Source: Chitinivibrio sp051745065
GTDB lineage: Bacteria > Fibrobacterota > Chitinivibrionia > Chitinivibrionales > Chitinivibrionaceae
Direction: 5' to 3'
NCBI GenBank assembly: GCA_051745065.1
Contig: JBNJDQ010000007.1
Location: forward strand, 1-38,276
Length of the DNA: 38,276 nt
Part shown: positions 15,621 through 23,768 of the stretch, in pieces
Numbering within the stretch: position 1 is the stretch's first letter
How the letters are laid out: each line of letters begins with the position of its first letter
Translations under genes and position numbers: made by a program
Notes under the pieces: model-generated
Databases searched by the model: none
What the model saw: the letters and a program-made list of their open reading frames with translations, nothing else
What the model was told of the DNA's origin: nothing

Positions 15621-16625
15621 ATGTCCGGTTTTCTCAGGTTTTCTGTATTTCTGCTGAGTATGTCATTCATCCTTTCCGGTGCAGATTACCGCACCCTCAA
15701 TAGACTGCTGAGTCCGCATTCGGCAAAATCCCTCCAATTCAACGGCGGCGCCGGTGCCCTCTTAACCGGTCCTGCACAGATCTCACAAAATCCCGCTGCC
15801 CTTCTCGGACTGCATCATCAGGCAAAACAGAAGGTGTTTCTCTCCGGAGGATATCGAAGAAATGTATCAGAAGAATACCTTACCACGGCTGCCTCAATGC
15901 CAATTGTGCCCAAGATCGGAGCAGGTCTGCTCTACTCCTATAATCGTAACAACAGTACAGGGAGTCAGGGGCATTCAGCAATCATCGCCCTGTCTCAGCA
16001 CCGTGGCCATGACAATTACAAAGATCTTTTCGCAGGCCTCTCTATTTCTCTCTTTACCCTGGAGGACTCCCTTCTCTCCAATGACAGCATGGCACCCAAA
16101 CCGTATCGTGAATATACCGTACTGGCCGATTTTTCTTTCATGGAAATCAATACAGCCGGCGGTTCAAATGTTGTCCTTACAGCTGATAATATTCTTGGAT
16201 ATACAATCGGCGAAAACAGCCCCGGCAGCGGAACCTACGCCAAATGGACGGGGCGGGAACTGCGATCGATCCGCATAAGCGGTATCAACGAAATCGATCC
16301 CGCAGGTTCCTCCACGGTTGTCGTTATTCCTGCGGATCTGCGTTTTTGGGGACTTCTGAATAAGAATCTGCGTAAAAACGAACCTTTTCGCGACCGCATT
16401 GAGTTTCATACCGGTACGGAGATTTTGTTTCAAAAACATTTTGGCATTTCTGCGGGATATTCATGGAAAAGTTCGGAATATCAGATGGATCCCACAGAAG
16501 AACGAATTATTCTTGCACCGGAGCACACCTTCAGCGGCGGCGTATCCCTCAAACTGAAAAAGATCGTCCTGAATGCCGCAATCTGTGGAAACACCTGGCA
16601 GGGCGAGCTTATCTCAGCGTTTTAA
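15621..16625 (+). CDS. Outer-membrane beta-barrel protein, PorV/UPF0164-like
   Basis: The 334-residue protein has a signal peptide (residues 1-20, MSGFLRFSVFLLSMSFILSG then AD). After it come the SAKSL..NGGAGALLTGPAQISQNPAAL motif, seen in PorV/PorQ/UPF0164-type barrels where NPA follows a short helix, and alternating beta strands through the rest. Such proteins sit in the outer membrane; in type 9 secretion systems PorV carries cargo, but many relatives have no known role. A strong GGAGGT precedes the ATG. It overlaps the convergent cyclic-nucleotide-domain gene by 12 bases. It resembles the barrel at 27544-28548 in length and NPA motif. Confidence 0.7.
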   Translation: MSGFLRFSVFLLSMSFILSGADYRTLNRLLSPHSAKSLQFNGGAGALLTGPAQISQNPAALLGLHHQAKQKVFLSGGYRRNVSEEYLTTAASMPIVPKIGAGLLYSYNRNNSTGSQGHSAIIALSQHRGHDNYKDLFAGLSISLFTLEDSLLSNDSMAPKPYREYTVLADFSFMEINTAGGSNVVLTADNILGYTIGENSPGSGTYAKWTGRELRSIRISGINEIDPAGSSTVVVIPADLRFWGLLNKNLRKNEPFRDRIEFHTGTEILFQKHFGISAGYSWKSSEYQMDPTEERIILAPEHTFSGGVSLKLKKIVLNAAICGNTWQGELISAF

Positions 16626-17072
16626 CTGGGTCAGATAATCACTGTATTTATGTACACGACGGGCAAGTTCACGGGCAATATTCAGAACAAGCATGGTAAA
16701 CAACTGGGGGTCCTCTGCATACAGTTTACTGAAAACCGACTTTGACAGCACCATCAGGGTAACATCATCTGTCACCAGCGCCGTTGCACTATGTGCCTGT
16801 ATACCGATGTACGAAGCCTCCCCCAGGGATGAACCCGGGCCGAGTTCAACAATCTCCAGAGGGTCATTCTCATAGGATTTCACCAATTTGATGCGCCCCC
16901 GTATAATAATATAGATTGCCGTGGAAGGCTCCCCTTCCCTAAAAAGCAACTCCCCGCGTCCGCAGGTCATCCGCTGGGCACGGTCACAGATATTTTCCAA
17001 AGCATTCGCCGGAATCGCGCCGAAGATCGATATTTTTTCCAGAACAGCAAAGAGTTCACTTTTGCTTACCAT
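16614..17072 (-). CDS. Single-domain cyclic-nucleotide-binding (CRP-N-like) protein
   Basis: The 152-residue protein is a lone cNMP-binding beta-roll: IPANALENICDRAQRM, GELLFREGEPSTAIYIIIRGRIKL, then the phosphate-cassette region LGPGSSLGEASYIG and a closing helix. In CRP this cassette is GE.(8)-R-A; here it reads GEASYIGIQAHSATALV, so the usual cassette Arg is replaced by His/Ser and binding of a cyclic nucleotide is not assured. No helix-turn-helix follows, so it is not a CRP transcription factor. I chose ATG 17072 (GGGAG at 8 bases) over 17096. It lies 44 bases downstream of aroA, probably the tail of that leftward operon. Confidence 0.82.
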   Translation of the reverse strand: MVSKSELFAVLEKISIFGAIPANALENICDRAQRMTCGRGELLFREGEPSTAIYIIIRGRIKLVKSYENDPLEIVELGPGSSLGEASYIGIQAHSATALVTDDVTLMVLSKSVFSKLYAEDPQLFTMLVLNIARELARRVHKYSDYLTQLKR

Positions 17073-17116
17073 GGCAAGAGCTCCCGGAATATTCATTCAT
17101 GAAGAGCATACCATAG

Positions 17117-18379
17117 TTATTGAATATGTCCACCAATTGCAGAAAAATCTTTCTGAAACGTCGGATACGTGACATCGGCAGCTTCAACCGTATCCACCGT
17201 TGTGACTCCCTTGGCAGCCATTCCTGCCAGAGTAAGGGCCATGACAACACGATGATCATCTTCGCCGGAGACAGCAGTACCACTTAAATTACTTTTACTG
17301 ATAACAAGCCCATCCTCCTGCTCTGTGATACGGGCGCCCATTTTCTTCAGCTCCCGGCACATAACGGAAATACGGTCAGTCTCTTTAATGCGCGCCTGAG
17401 CGACATTGACAATCCGGGTCTCCCCTTCCGCTGCTGTTGCAAGAACGGCAAGAGCGGGCAGGGCATCGGGCATACTGTTGAGATCCATTGTCACACCATG
17501 CATCTGCGCTGCTTCCACGGTTGCTTCCGTGGCGCTGCGCCGGACGTGAACCCCCATCTCTTCCAGAATATCAAACACGTGGCGATCCCCTTGGGGATCA
17601 GAAAAATCGATATTACGGATCGTTACCTTTCCGCCGGTTAAGGCCGCCCCCACAGCGGCAAAGGTTGCCGAGGAAAAATCTCCGGGGATACGCTCATGAA
17701 GCGGGCGGTAATTCTGACCACCAAAAACAAGAAACTTATTGAAATCACTGTTCACTTCAAAATTGATGCCCATGCGTTCCAGCCACCAGAGAGTAATCTC
17801 CACATAGGGTTTTTCATTAAGATGCGGTACAGAGACAACCGTATTGCCGTCGAGAAGGGGAGCACTCATCAGCAGGGATGACAAATACTGCGACGTGGTT
17901 CCGTCAATAGTCAGATCCTTGCCGCGCATGGGCCCGCGAACATCAAAAGGCAGATACCCCGGCTCGCCATGACAGGAAGTGATCCCACCAAGCTCCTCAA
18001 TGGCAGAGAGAAGTGGCCCCATGGGACGGGACCGCAGAGAAGTGTCTCCGTCAAAAGTAACCGTTTTATCTCCGAGAGCAGCGGCAAGTGTAAAAAGCCG
18101 GGTGGCTGTGCCGGAATTACCCATATCAAGGGAAACAGGCTGCTGCAGAACTCCGCCGGTTCCCTGAATAATCATGGTATCATCCTGCTGAGTAATATCA
18201 GCCCCCAGGGAATTTGCTGCATGTACTGCGGATATACCGTCCTTTGACATCAGGGGGCCGTGAATAACCGACTCTCCCCGGGAAAGTGTGCCAATCAGCA
18301 CTGCCCGTATGGTATGAGACTTTGACCCGGGGATATTGATTTCACCGTACAGCTTGGACCGTTTAACCTGCCACTCCAT
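17117..18379 (-). CDS. aroA: 3-phosphoshikimate 1-carboxyvinyltransferase (EPSP synthase)
   Basis: EPSP synthase joins shikimate-3-phosphate and phosphoenolpyruvate in aromatic amino acid synthesis. Motifs in this 420-residue protein: PGSKSHTIRA (phosphate and PEP binding), GNSGTATRLF, SLRSRPMGPLL, the GTTSQYLSSLL shikimate site, MPDALPALAVLA with the catalytic Asp, RIKETDRI, and DDHRVVMALTLAG. The PEP-site loop reads GNSGTATR where many enzymes have GNAGTAMR; the significance is unclear. Its ATG is immediately followed upstream by the aroE stop, so the two are coupled. Confidence 0.95.
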   Translation of the reverse strand: MEWQVKRSKLYGEINIPGSKSHTIRAVLIGTLSRGESVIHGPLMSKDGISAVHAANSLGADITQQDDTMIIQGTGGVLQQPVSLDMGNSGTATRLFTLAAALGDKTVTFDGDTSLRSRPMGPLLSAIEELGGITSCHGEPGYLPFDVRGPMRGKDLTIDGTTSQYLSSLLMSAPLLDGNTVVSVPHLNEKPYVEITLWWLERMGINFEVNSDFNKFLVFGGQNYRPLHERIPGDFSSATFAAVGAALTGGKVTIRNIDFSDPQGDRHVFDILEEMGVHVRRSATEATVEAAQMHGVTMDLNSMPDALPALAVLATAAEGETRIVNVAQARIKETDRISVMCRELKKMGARITEQEDGLVISKSNLSGTAVSGEDDHRVVMALTLAGMAAKGVTTVDTVEAADVTYPTFQKDFSAIGGHIQ

Positions 18380-19246
18380 TTATGCACCTACCATTTCTTC
18401 AAGTTCATGTTTTTGAAATATATCTGCCGAAACACCCTGCCCCGTCCAATACCGGGAGGATTCAAGCCCCTGAAAAAGAAGCATAAAAAGCCCGTTCTGC
18501 CCCGCACAGCCCCGTGCTCTGCCTTCCCGCAGGAATCGTGATTGCAGGGGATTATACACCGCATCAAAGAGATAGGTATCCCGGGACAGGGATACATCTG
18601 CAAGAGGGGTTTTATCCGAATGCGGGGCCATACCGAGAGGAGTACAGTTTACAACGAGATCGGATTCAGGGCAGATGCTTTGCGCATTTTCCAAAAGCCC
18701 TCCCCGCACATGCATGCCCGTTTTTTCCCTGACCTCACGGGCAAGGGTATCCACTTTCTGTTGATTGCGGCCAAGGAGAGTAAGATCTGCGGGAAGCCCT
18801 TCATGGGCAAGCACCATGGCGATTGTACGTGCGGTTCCGCCGTTTCCGAGAATGCAGACGGATTTCCCCGCCGGCTCAAACCCATCTGAACGCAGGGCCC
18901 GCAGAAATCCGGCTCCGTCCGTGGTCGTCCCGTGAAGAGAGCCATCAGAATACACCAGAGTATTGACAGTCCCGGTAAGTTTCGACAGAGGTGAAAGCGT
19001 ATCACAAAAGGGAATCACCGCGGTTTTAAAGGGTATGGTTACATTGGCACCGGCAAAATTCAGGGCCCGCAGGGAATTGAGAAGCCCTTTCAGATCCTGT
19101 TCCCCCACACCGAGAGGAATGTACACATAATCATGATTGAAATGTGCAAAGATGTGGTTATGTATCTGCGGAGAAATTGAATGCCCCACGGGATTTCCCA
19201 AAAGCCCCGTAATCCGCGTGGTTCCGCGAATATTTTGTTTTTTCAT
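18380..19246 (-). CDS. aroE: Shikimate dehydrogenase
   Basis: AroE reduces 3-dehydroshikimate with NADPH. The 288-residue protein shows GLLGNPVGHSISPQIHN (substrate site with SxS), GANVTIPFKTAV with the catalytic Lys, TVNTLV, TTDGAGFLRAL, the NADP loop LGNGGTARTIA with LLGRN, VNCTPLGM, the DAVYNPLQSRFL strand and GQNGLFMLLFQG. All key residues are visible. It lies between trmJ (11-base gap) and aroA (0-base gap), part of one leftward transcription unit. Confidence 0.95.
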   Translation of the reverse strand: MKKQNIRGTTRITGLLGNPVGHSISPQIHNHIFAHFNHDYVYIPLGVGEQDLKGLLNSLRALNFAGANVTIPFKTAVIPFCDTLSPLSKLTGTVNTLVYSDGSLHGTTTDGAGFLRALRSDGFEPAGKSVCILGNGGTARTIAMVLAHEGLPADLTLLGRNQQKVDTLAREVREKTGMHVRGGLLENAQSICPESDLVVNCTPLGMAPHSDKTPLADVSLSRDTYLFDAVYNPLQSRFLREGRARGCAGQNGLFMLLFQGLESSRYWTGQGVSADIFQKHELEEMVGA

Positions 19247-19257
19247 ATCTTCCTCTT

Positions 19258-19962
19258 TCAGAACTTTTTGAGCAGGCCGAGAAGCATATGGAGCTCATCA
19301 GCACTCAGATCCATCTTATCAATGGTCCTTTTGAGAAACCGCTCCCGGTTCCCCTTGTGTAAAATATCTTTCGGCACCCGCTGATGAAACAGTTCCAGCA
19401 GAACCCGGCGTTCTTTTACGGTCGGACGCAAAGGTGTATCAGAACTGTTTTGTAAATCATCACCGGAAGCATCTCCCTGAGTAATGCCGTAAAAGGCGAC
19501 AGCCGCGGCCTGGCCGAGATTATAGCTCATGCGCGGCGCTGAGGGGATGAAACAGAGGAGATCGCAGGCTTGGAGCTCTCCCCTGCTGAGACCACTGGAT
19601 TCACGCCCAAAGACCAACGCCGCATGTCTGCTGCAGGCCGAAAGGCCATGAATCCGGGGCAGGGAAACTGCCTGCGGGCCGTCACTGAAACGGCGGCGTG
19701 AAAAGCCGATCACCCGGTCACAATCGGCAGCGGCTGTCTGAATATCCGTAAAAAAACGTGCCTCTCTGAGAATTTTCCGGGCAGAAACACCGGTAATATA
19801 CGCCGCATCTTCCATTTTCCGCCGCGCAGAGGATACAATGCACAATCTCTGCAGGCCACTGCACTTCATAGCCCGGGCAACAAACCCGATATTCCGTGGG
19901 TTCTCGGGCTCAACCAGAATAACGGTATAGGCTGTTCTACCGGACGTCACAGTGCTCAACAT
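19258..19962 (-). CDS. trmJ: TrmH/SpoU-family tRNA 2'-O-methyltransferase, TrmJ-like
   Basis: SPOUT methyltransferases of the TrmJ type methylate the 2'-OH of tRNA position 32 in the anticodon loop. The 234-residue protein opens with VILVEPENPRNIGFVARAM (family motif 1 with the conserved Asn and Arg), continues with LVFGRESSGLSRGE (motif 2) and SYNLGQAAAVAFYG (motif 3, the SAM knot). The C-terminal helical extension (about residues 160-234) fits TrmJ. Its start overlaps nrdG by 26 bases. TrmJ is preferred over other SpoU proteins by length and extension; position specificity is inferred. Confidence 0.88.
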   Translation of the reverse strand: MLSTVTSGRTAYTVILVEPENPRNIGFVARAMKCSGLQRLCIVSSARRKMEDAAYITGVSARKILREARFFTDIQTAAADCDRVIGFSRRRFSDGPQAVSLPRIHGLSACSRHAALVFGRESSGLSRGELQACDLLCFIPSAPRMSYNLGQAAAVAFYGITQGDASGDDLQNSSDTPLRPTVKERRVLLELFHQRVPKDILHKGNRERFLKRTIDKMDLSADELHMLLGLLKKF

Positions 19963-20644
19963 ATCCCCGTATTACAGCACAGAAACGATCAAGCTCCTGG
20001 GGTGTATAGTTTCTGCGCGAACGGAAAAAGGACGGATCGTACACGGTATGGCGCGAATCAAATCGCTGGATATACACGCGATCCATCCCGGTAACCATTG
20101 TGCCAACCACGTCAACATCCTCAGGCTCCAGAACACCGGGAGCCGCAGTAATGCGTACTTCGGACATGCCCGGAAAATCAGCCAGGAACTCCAGGGAACG
20201 GTTCAGACGGACTCCGGCATCAGACGGTGCCCCCAAAAGAGATACGTATTTATCCGGTGTTGTTTTGACATCCATGGCAATGTAGTCAACAGAAAGGCGT
20301 GGCAGCATATCCGGATTCATTCCGTTTGTATCAATTTTTACGCGATAGCCGAGCTCATCACGCAGATACGCAGTCAATGCGGGCAGATGGGCATGCAGGG
20401 TGGGCTCCCCGCCGGTTATGGCAATTCCGTCAAGGCGCGTGCGCCACCGCCGCAGAAAAGCATCAATCTCTTCCGGAGTATCACTGACCGGGGCAGGTTC
20501 ATCCAGGGCCAAAGAAGCATTATGGCAGTACGGACAGCGCAGATTGCAGCCGTCATAAAAGAGGACAGCCGAAACTGTCCCCGGAAAATCGATAAAACTG
20601 TTCTGAATAAGAGCAACAACCCCATCGTACAAAGCAGAATTCAT
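19937..20644 (-). CDS. nrdG: Anaerobic ribonucleotide reductase-activating radical SAM protein
   Basis: This 235-residue radical SAM enzyme has the cluster motif Cys33-x3-Cys37-x2-Cys40 in DGCNLRCPYCHN and the SAM-binding TGGEPTLH, as in NrdG-type activases that generate the glycyl radical of NrdD. The opening ALIQNSFIDFPGT is typical of the NrdG subgroup found with long NrdDs. It is encoded 3 bases after nrdD, which fixes its partner. At 235 residues it is longer than E. coli NrdG (about 154) and contains a fuller barrel, like the 'NrdG2' form. Confidence 0.92.
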   Translation of the reverse strand: MNSALYDGVVALIQNSFIDFPGTVSAVLFYDGCNLRCPYCHNASLALDEPAPVSDTPEEIDAFLRRWRTRLDGIAITGGEPTLHAHLPALTAYLRDELGYRVKIDTNGMNPDMLPRLSVDYIAMDVKTTPDKYVSLLGAPSDAGVRLNRSLEFLADFPGMSEVRITAAPGVLEPEDVDVVGTMVTGMDRVYIQRFDSRHTVYDPSFFRSRRNYTPQELDRFCAVIRGYVEHCDVR

Positions 20645-20647
20645 GGG

Positions 20648-22714
20648 TTACCCAATCACTTTGTCGGAAAAAGTCACCCGATCAAAATACTCCTTTTTCT
20701 TACCGTGATTCCAATTCTTGACCGGCCGGTAATAGCCGACGATACGGGAATATACTTCGGCCTCTTCGCCGCACTCGGGACATTGAAAGGCCTCTCCCGG
20801 TATGTAGCCGTGCACATCACAGACAGAATAGGTCGGTGAGACCGTAAAATAAGGCATCCGGTAGTTTGTGGTAATCTTCTGCACCAGAGCACGGACCGTA
20901 TCAACATCGTTGATCTCTTCACCGATGAACCCGTGAAACACAGTTCCTCCGGTGTATTTTGTCTGCAACTCATCCTGCATATCAAGAGCTTCAAAGATAT
21001 TCTCCGTTGACCCCACGGGAAGCTGTGTGGAATTGGTGAAATAGGGATTATCACCGCCGGGAATCTTCATATCAGGAAAGCGTTTGCGATCTGCCTTGGC
21101 CAGCCGATAGGAAGTGCCTTCCCCGGGGGTGGCCTCAAGATTATACAGATTGCCCGTTTCCTCCTGGTAATCCTGCAGACGTTCACGCATATGATCAAGG
21201 ATCTGCCCTGCAAAAACACGGGCCTCCGGTTCGGTCAGATCCATGCCCATAAAATTCTCCATAGCCTCATTCATACCGATAAGACCAATCGTGGAGAAAT
21301 GATTATTCCAATGCTTGAGATAGCGCCGTGTATAAGGAAAGAGCCCCTGTTCAAGGAGACGCTTTACCACAGTCCGTTTCGTCTCAAGGGAATTGCGGGC
21401 CACATCCATACGGTGATCCAGGGTTTTGAAGAATTCCTCTTTGGAGTCCGCCAGATAGGCAATACGCGGAAGGTTGATTGTCACCACACCGATGGAGCCG
21501 GTAAATTCGTCCGCGCCGAAGAGTCCGCCGCCGCGCTTGCGCAGCTCCCGCTTATCCAGCTGCAGACGGCAACACATGCTTCGCACATCCTTGGGATCCA
21601 GATCGGAGTTGATAAAATTCTGGAAATAGGGAGTACCGTATTTTCCGGTAATCTTAAAGAGAAGATCCGTGTTTTCTCCGTGCCAGTCAAAATCGGCGGT
21701 AATATTGTACGTGGGAATGGGATAGGCAAAGCCGCGTCCATCGGCATCACCTTCCATAAAAACTTCCAGAAATGCTTTATTAATCATATTCATTTCTTTC
21801 TGAAACTCCCCGTAGGTTTTATCAATCACCTCGCCGCCGATCACCGCGGCCTGACCCCGCAGATCCTCCGGGACGACCCAGTCAAAGGTTACGTTGGTGA
21901 AAGGTGCCTGGGAGCCCCAGCGGGAAGGCGTGTTCACACCGAATATAAACGACTGCATGGCCTGTTTGACATCCGCATAGGACAGGTCATCCTTCCACAC
22001 AAAGGGGGCAAGATACGTATCGATGGAGGAAAATGCCTGCGCACCGGCCCACTCGTTCTGAAGAATTCCAAGAAAATTAACCATCTGATGCATGGCTGTA
22101 TTCAGGTGCTTGGGCGGTGCCGAAGAAATTTTATTGGGCACCCCGCCAAGGCCTTCGGAAACAAGCTGTCGCAGTGACCAACCGGCACAATAGCCGGAAA
22201 ACATGGAGAGATCATGAATATGCATATCCCCGTTTTTATGGGCAGCAGCGATGTCCGGAGTATAAATGTTTTCGAGCCAGTAGTTTGCCGTAACCGCCCC
22301 GGAATTATGCAGAATCAAGCCGCCCAAAGAGTAATTTACATTGGAATTTTCGTTGACCCGCCAGTCGCTCTTTTGCAGATAGCCGTCCATGGTATGTTCA
22401 ATATCAAGGAGAAGTTCTTCCGTATTACGAACCTTACGATGCTGCTCACGATAGAGAATGTAGGCCTTGGCAACACGTGTGTGTCCGTTTTCCACAAGGA
22501 CCTTTTCAACAATATCCTGAATTTCTTCAACTGCGGGAATGGAATTACTGTGAAACCGTTCACCGATAGCAGCTTCCACTTTCAGAGAAAGATGCTCCGC
22601 CAGTTTGCGATCGTCCCCGCCGACAGACTCAGCTGCTCTGAAAATTGCATCGGTTATTGCATCCCGGTTGTATGCAATAATTTCTGCGTTCCTTTTACGT
22701 ACACTGTTTATCAC
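20648..22714 (-). CDS. nrdD: Anaerobic (class III) ribonucleoside-triphosphate reductase
   Basis: NrdD makes deoxynucleotides without oxygen. The 688-residue protein has an ATP-cone at the N-terminus (VRKRNAEIIAYNRDAI to AYILYREQHRKVR, an allosteric site), the glycyl-radical barrel, a zinc-type motif (CDVHGYIPGEAFQCPECG, with His in one of the usual Cys positions), and the C-terminal glycyl-radical loop RIVGYYRPVKNWNHGKK. I place the start at GTG 22714 because AGGGG lies 7 bases upstream; GTG 22720 sits one base from that site. No class I or II reductase is visible here. The leader of roughly 100 bases shows no convincing NrdR boxes. Confidence 0.95.
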   Translation of the reverse strand: MINSVRKRNAEIIAYNRDAITDAIFRAAESVGGDDRKLAEHLSLKVEAAIGERFHSNSIPAVEEIQDIVEKVLVENGHTRVAKAYILYREQHRKVRNTEELLLDIEHTMDGYLQKSDWRVNENSNVNYSLGGLILHNSGAVTANYWLENIYTPDIAAAHKNGDMHIHDLSMFSGYCAGWSLRQLVSEGLGGVPNKISSAPPKHLNTAMHQMVNFLGILQNEWAGAQAFSSIDTYLAPFVWKDDLSYADVKQAMQSFIFGVNTPSRWGSQAPFTNVTFDWVVPEDLRGQAAVIGGEVIDKTYGEFQKEMNMINKAFLEVFMEGDADGRGFAYPIPTYNITADFDWHGENTDLLFKITGKYGTPYFQNFINSDLDPKDVRSMCCRLQLDKRELRKRGGGLFGADEFTGSIGVVTINLPRIAYLADSKEEFFKTLDHRMDVARNSLETKRTVVKRLLEQGLFPYTRRYLKHWNNHFSTIGLIGMNEAMENFMGMDLTEPEARVFAGQILDHMRERLQDYQEETGNLYNLEATPGEGTSYRLAKADRKRFPDMKIPGGDNPYFTNSTQLPVGSTENIFEALDMQDELQTKYTGGTVFHGFIGEEINDVDTVRALVQKITTNYRMPYFTVSPTYSVCDVHGYIPGEAFQCPECGEEAEVYSRIVGYYRPVKNWNHGKKKEYFDRVTFSDKVIG

Positions 22715-23329
22715 AATCACGCCCCTAATTTAGTTATTCTGAAACTTATTACTCTGACAATATACACTGATAACCACAATCCATAGTAGTATAATTTTAT
22801 TTTACACACAACATATACGTATCCGCACCATTGTTGACAACTATTGAATACAGAGGTAAAACACCGGCAAAAGCGGCGCCGGGCCTGTTGAAAAATGACA
22901 ATTAGTTCTGCAGGGCAATCTTGTAATCTTCTTTTTTTTTCAGAAACCCGCTGTCCGGCCACATGCTCAGGAGGAGAAATAAAAACGACCGGTATTGGCG
23001 GAATAATTACTGCAATACCCGGCGAGATATAATCGGGCATCATGGCGTAATCCTTATCGGTATTTTCCGGACAGATATCACCAGGTTCCTTCTTCTGCCA
23101 GTGGAATCAGAAAGCTTTTACCATGGTCTTTCCTGAAATCACTACACTCACTCCGAAAGGAGTCGGCGAGGGGGAAATCATACTCAAAGAGATCCCGGGC
23201 GGGCATGGGCAGACAGGAGTGATTATTGATTCGCTTAGGCCGATTGTGCCGGACGCCCTCGTCTGATCGAAAAGAGAGGCCTCGTACGGAGGGTGCTTCA
23301 CCCCGATCGCGCAGAAGGGCATCGGCGAG
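22715..23329. other. Gene-poor stretch upstream of nrdD
   Basis: I find no gene I can defend here. AT-rich bases 22735-22850 must include the nrdD promoter, but no clear -35/-10 pair stands out. Near 22861-22885 a CCGGC/GCCGG inverted repeat lies in a GC-rich patch; read on the minus strand it is followed by TGTTTT. From about 23096 to 23270 the plus strand has an open frame (FCQWNQKAFTMVFPEITTLT onward, to a TGA at 23267) that looks protein-like but matches nothing I know and has no ribosome site; it may be gene debris next to the IS remnant. Confidence 0.4.
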
Positions 23330-23629
23330 TGTTCAACGACAGTTAAAAATGAGTTTTTCACTCATCCTGATTTAGCTTGCCCGTATACCTCTGTTCAAGG
23401 AGAATTTATTGGTAAGCGATCGTCAGGTAAAAGGACTGTTTAAAAGTATGTCTCAAGGAAAAAATTATCGTCTGCAGCTCAGCGTGCTGACATGTGTGAA
23501 AACACAGCCCGAAAGTATATGAAGCATCGCAAACTTCCCAGTGAAACCGGAAAGATACGCACCTATCGCGCACACACCGACGTGTTCTCAGAAGTGTGGC
23601 CTGACCTCGCTCCCCCCATCCAATCCTGA
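23330..23629 (+). mobile_element. Truncated left end of an IS21-family insertion sequence
   Basis: The stretch opens with TGTTCAACGACAGTTAAAAA (23330-23349), which resembles my recollection of IS21-family terminal repeats, and 79 bases later an istA-like reading frame begins behind AAGGAG. The similarity ends near 23629; the rest of istA, istB and the right end are absent. The boundary at 23330 is inferred and would need alignment to a full element. Confidence 0.5.
23409..23629 (+). pseudogene. istA: istA transposase N-terminal fragment, frameshifted
   Basis: From TTG 23409 the frame reads LVSDRQVKGLFKSMSQGK, then shifts at the A6 run at 23459-23464. In the shifted frame SSAAQRADMCENTARKYMK HRKLPSETGKIRTYRAHTDVF continues to SEVWPDLAPPIQ and a stop at 23627. 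This matches the IS21 IstA start pattern (DR.V..L.k.m, a helix-turn-helix with TARKY, then KLPS and FEEVW-like text) with one base of frame lost. Only about 73 of some 500 residues remain, so it cannot be active. Confidence 0.7.
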
Positions 23630-23768
23630 AAATCACCTGCGCAGATTGCGGAACACTCATCCAGCCCTGAAAATCATCCGCGCATATGTGAGCCTCAATT
23701 ATCTCATTCCGGGCGTCCCCACCGGGAACGGGATAAACCGTGCTGAATACGCTTTTTTGATGGGTGCC

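Noticed and set aside
15350..15703. Open frame across the tRNA genes
   Set aside because: It reads through two tRNAs and the terminator; not a protein gene.
21191..22177. A 328-codon open frame on the plus strand
   Set aside because: It is antisense to nrdD, which has complete motifs.
22721..22830. Possible NrdR boxes in front of nrdD
   Set aside because: AT-rich pieces such as ACAATATACACT resemble half of a box, but no paired 16-mer with conserved spacing is present.
23107..23361. 84-codon minus-strand frame next to the IS remnant
   Set aside because: No ribosome site and composition typical of the opposite strand of coding-like DNA; it also crosses the inferred IS end at 23330.
23624..23688. 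Imperfect repeat of CCTGAAAATCA 41 bases apart
   Set aside because: Two short imperfect copies only; no CRISPR-like regularity or function.
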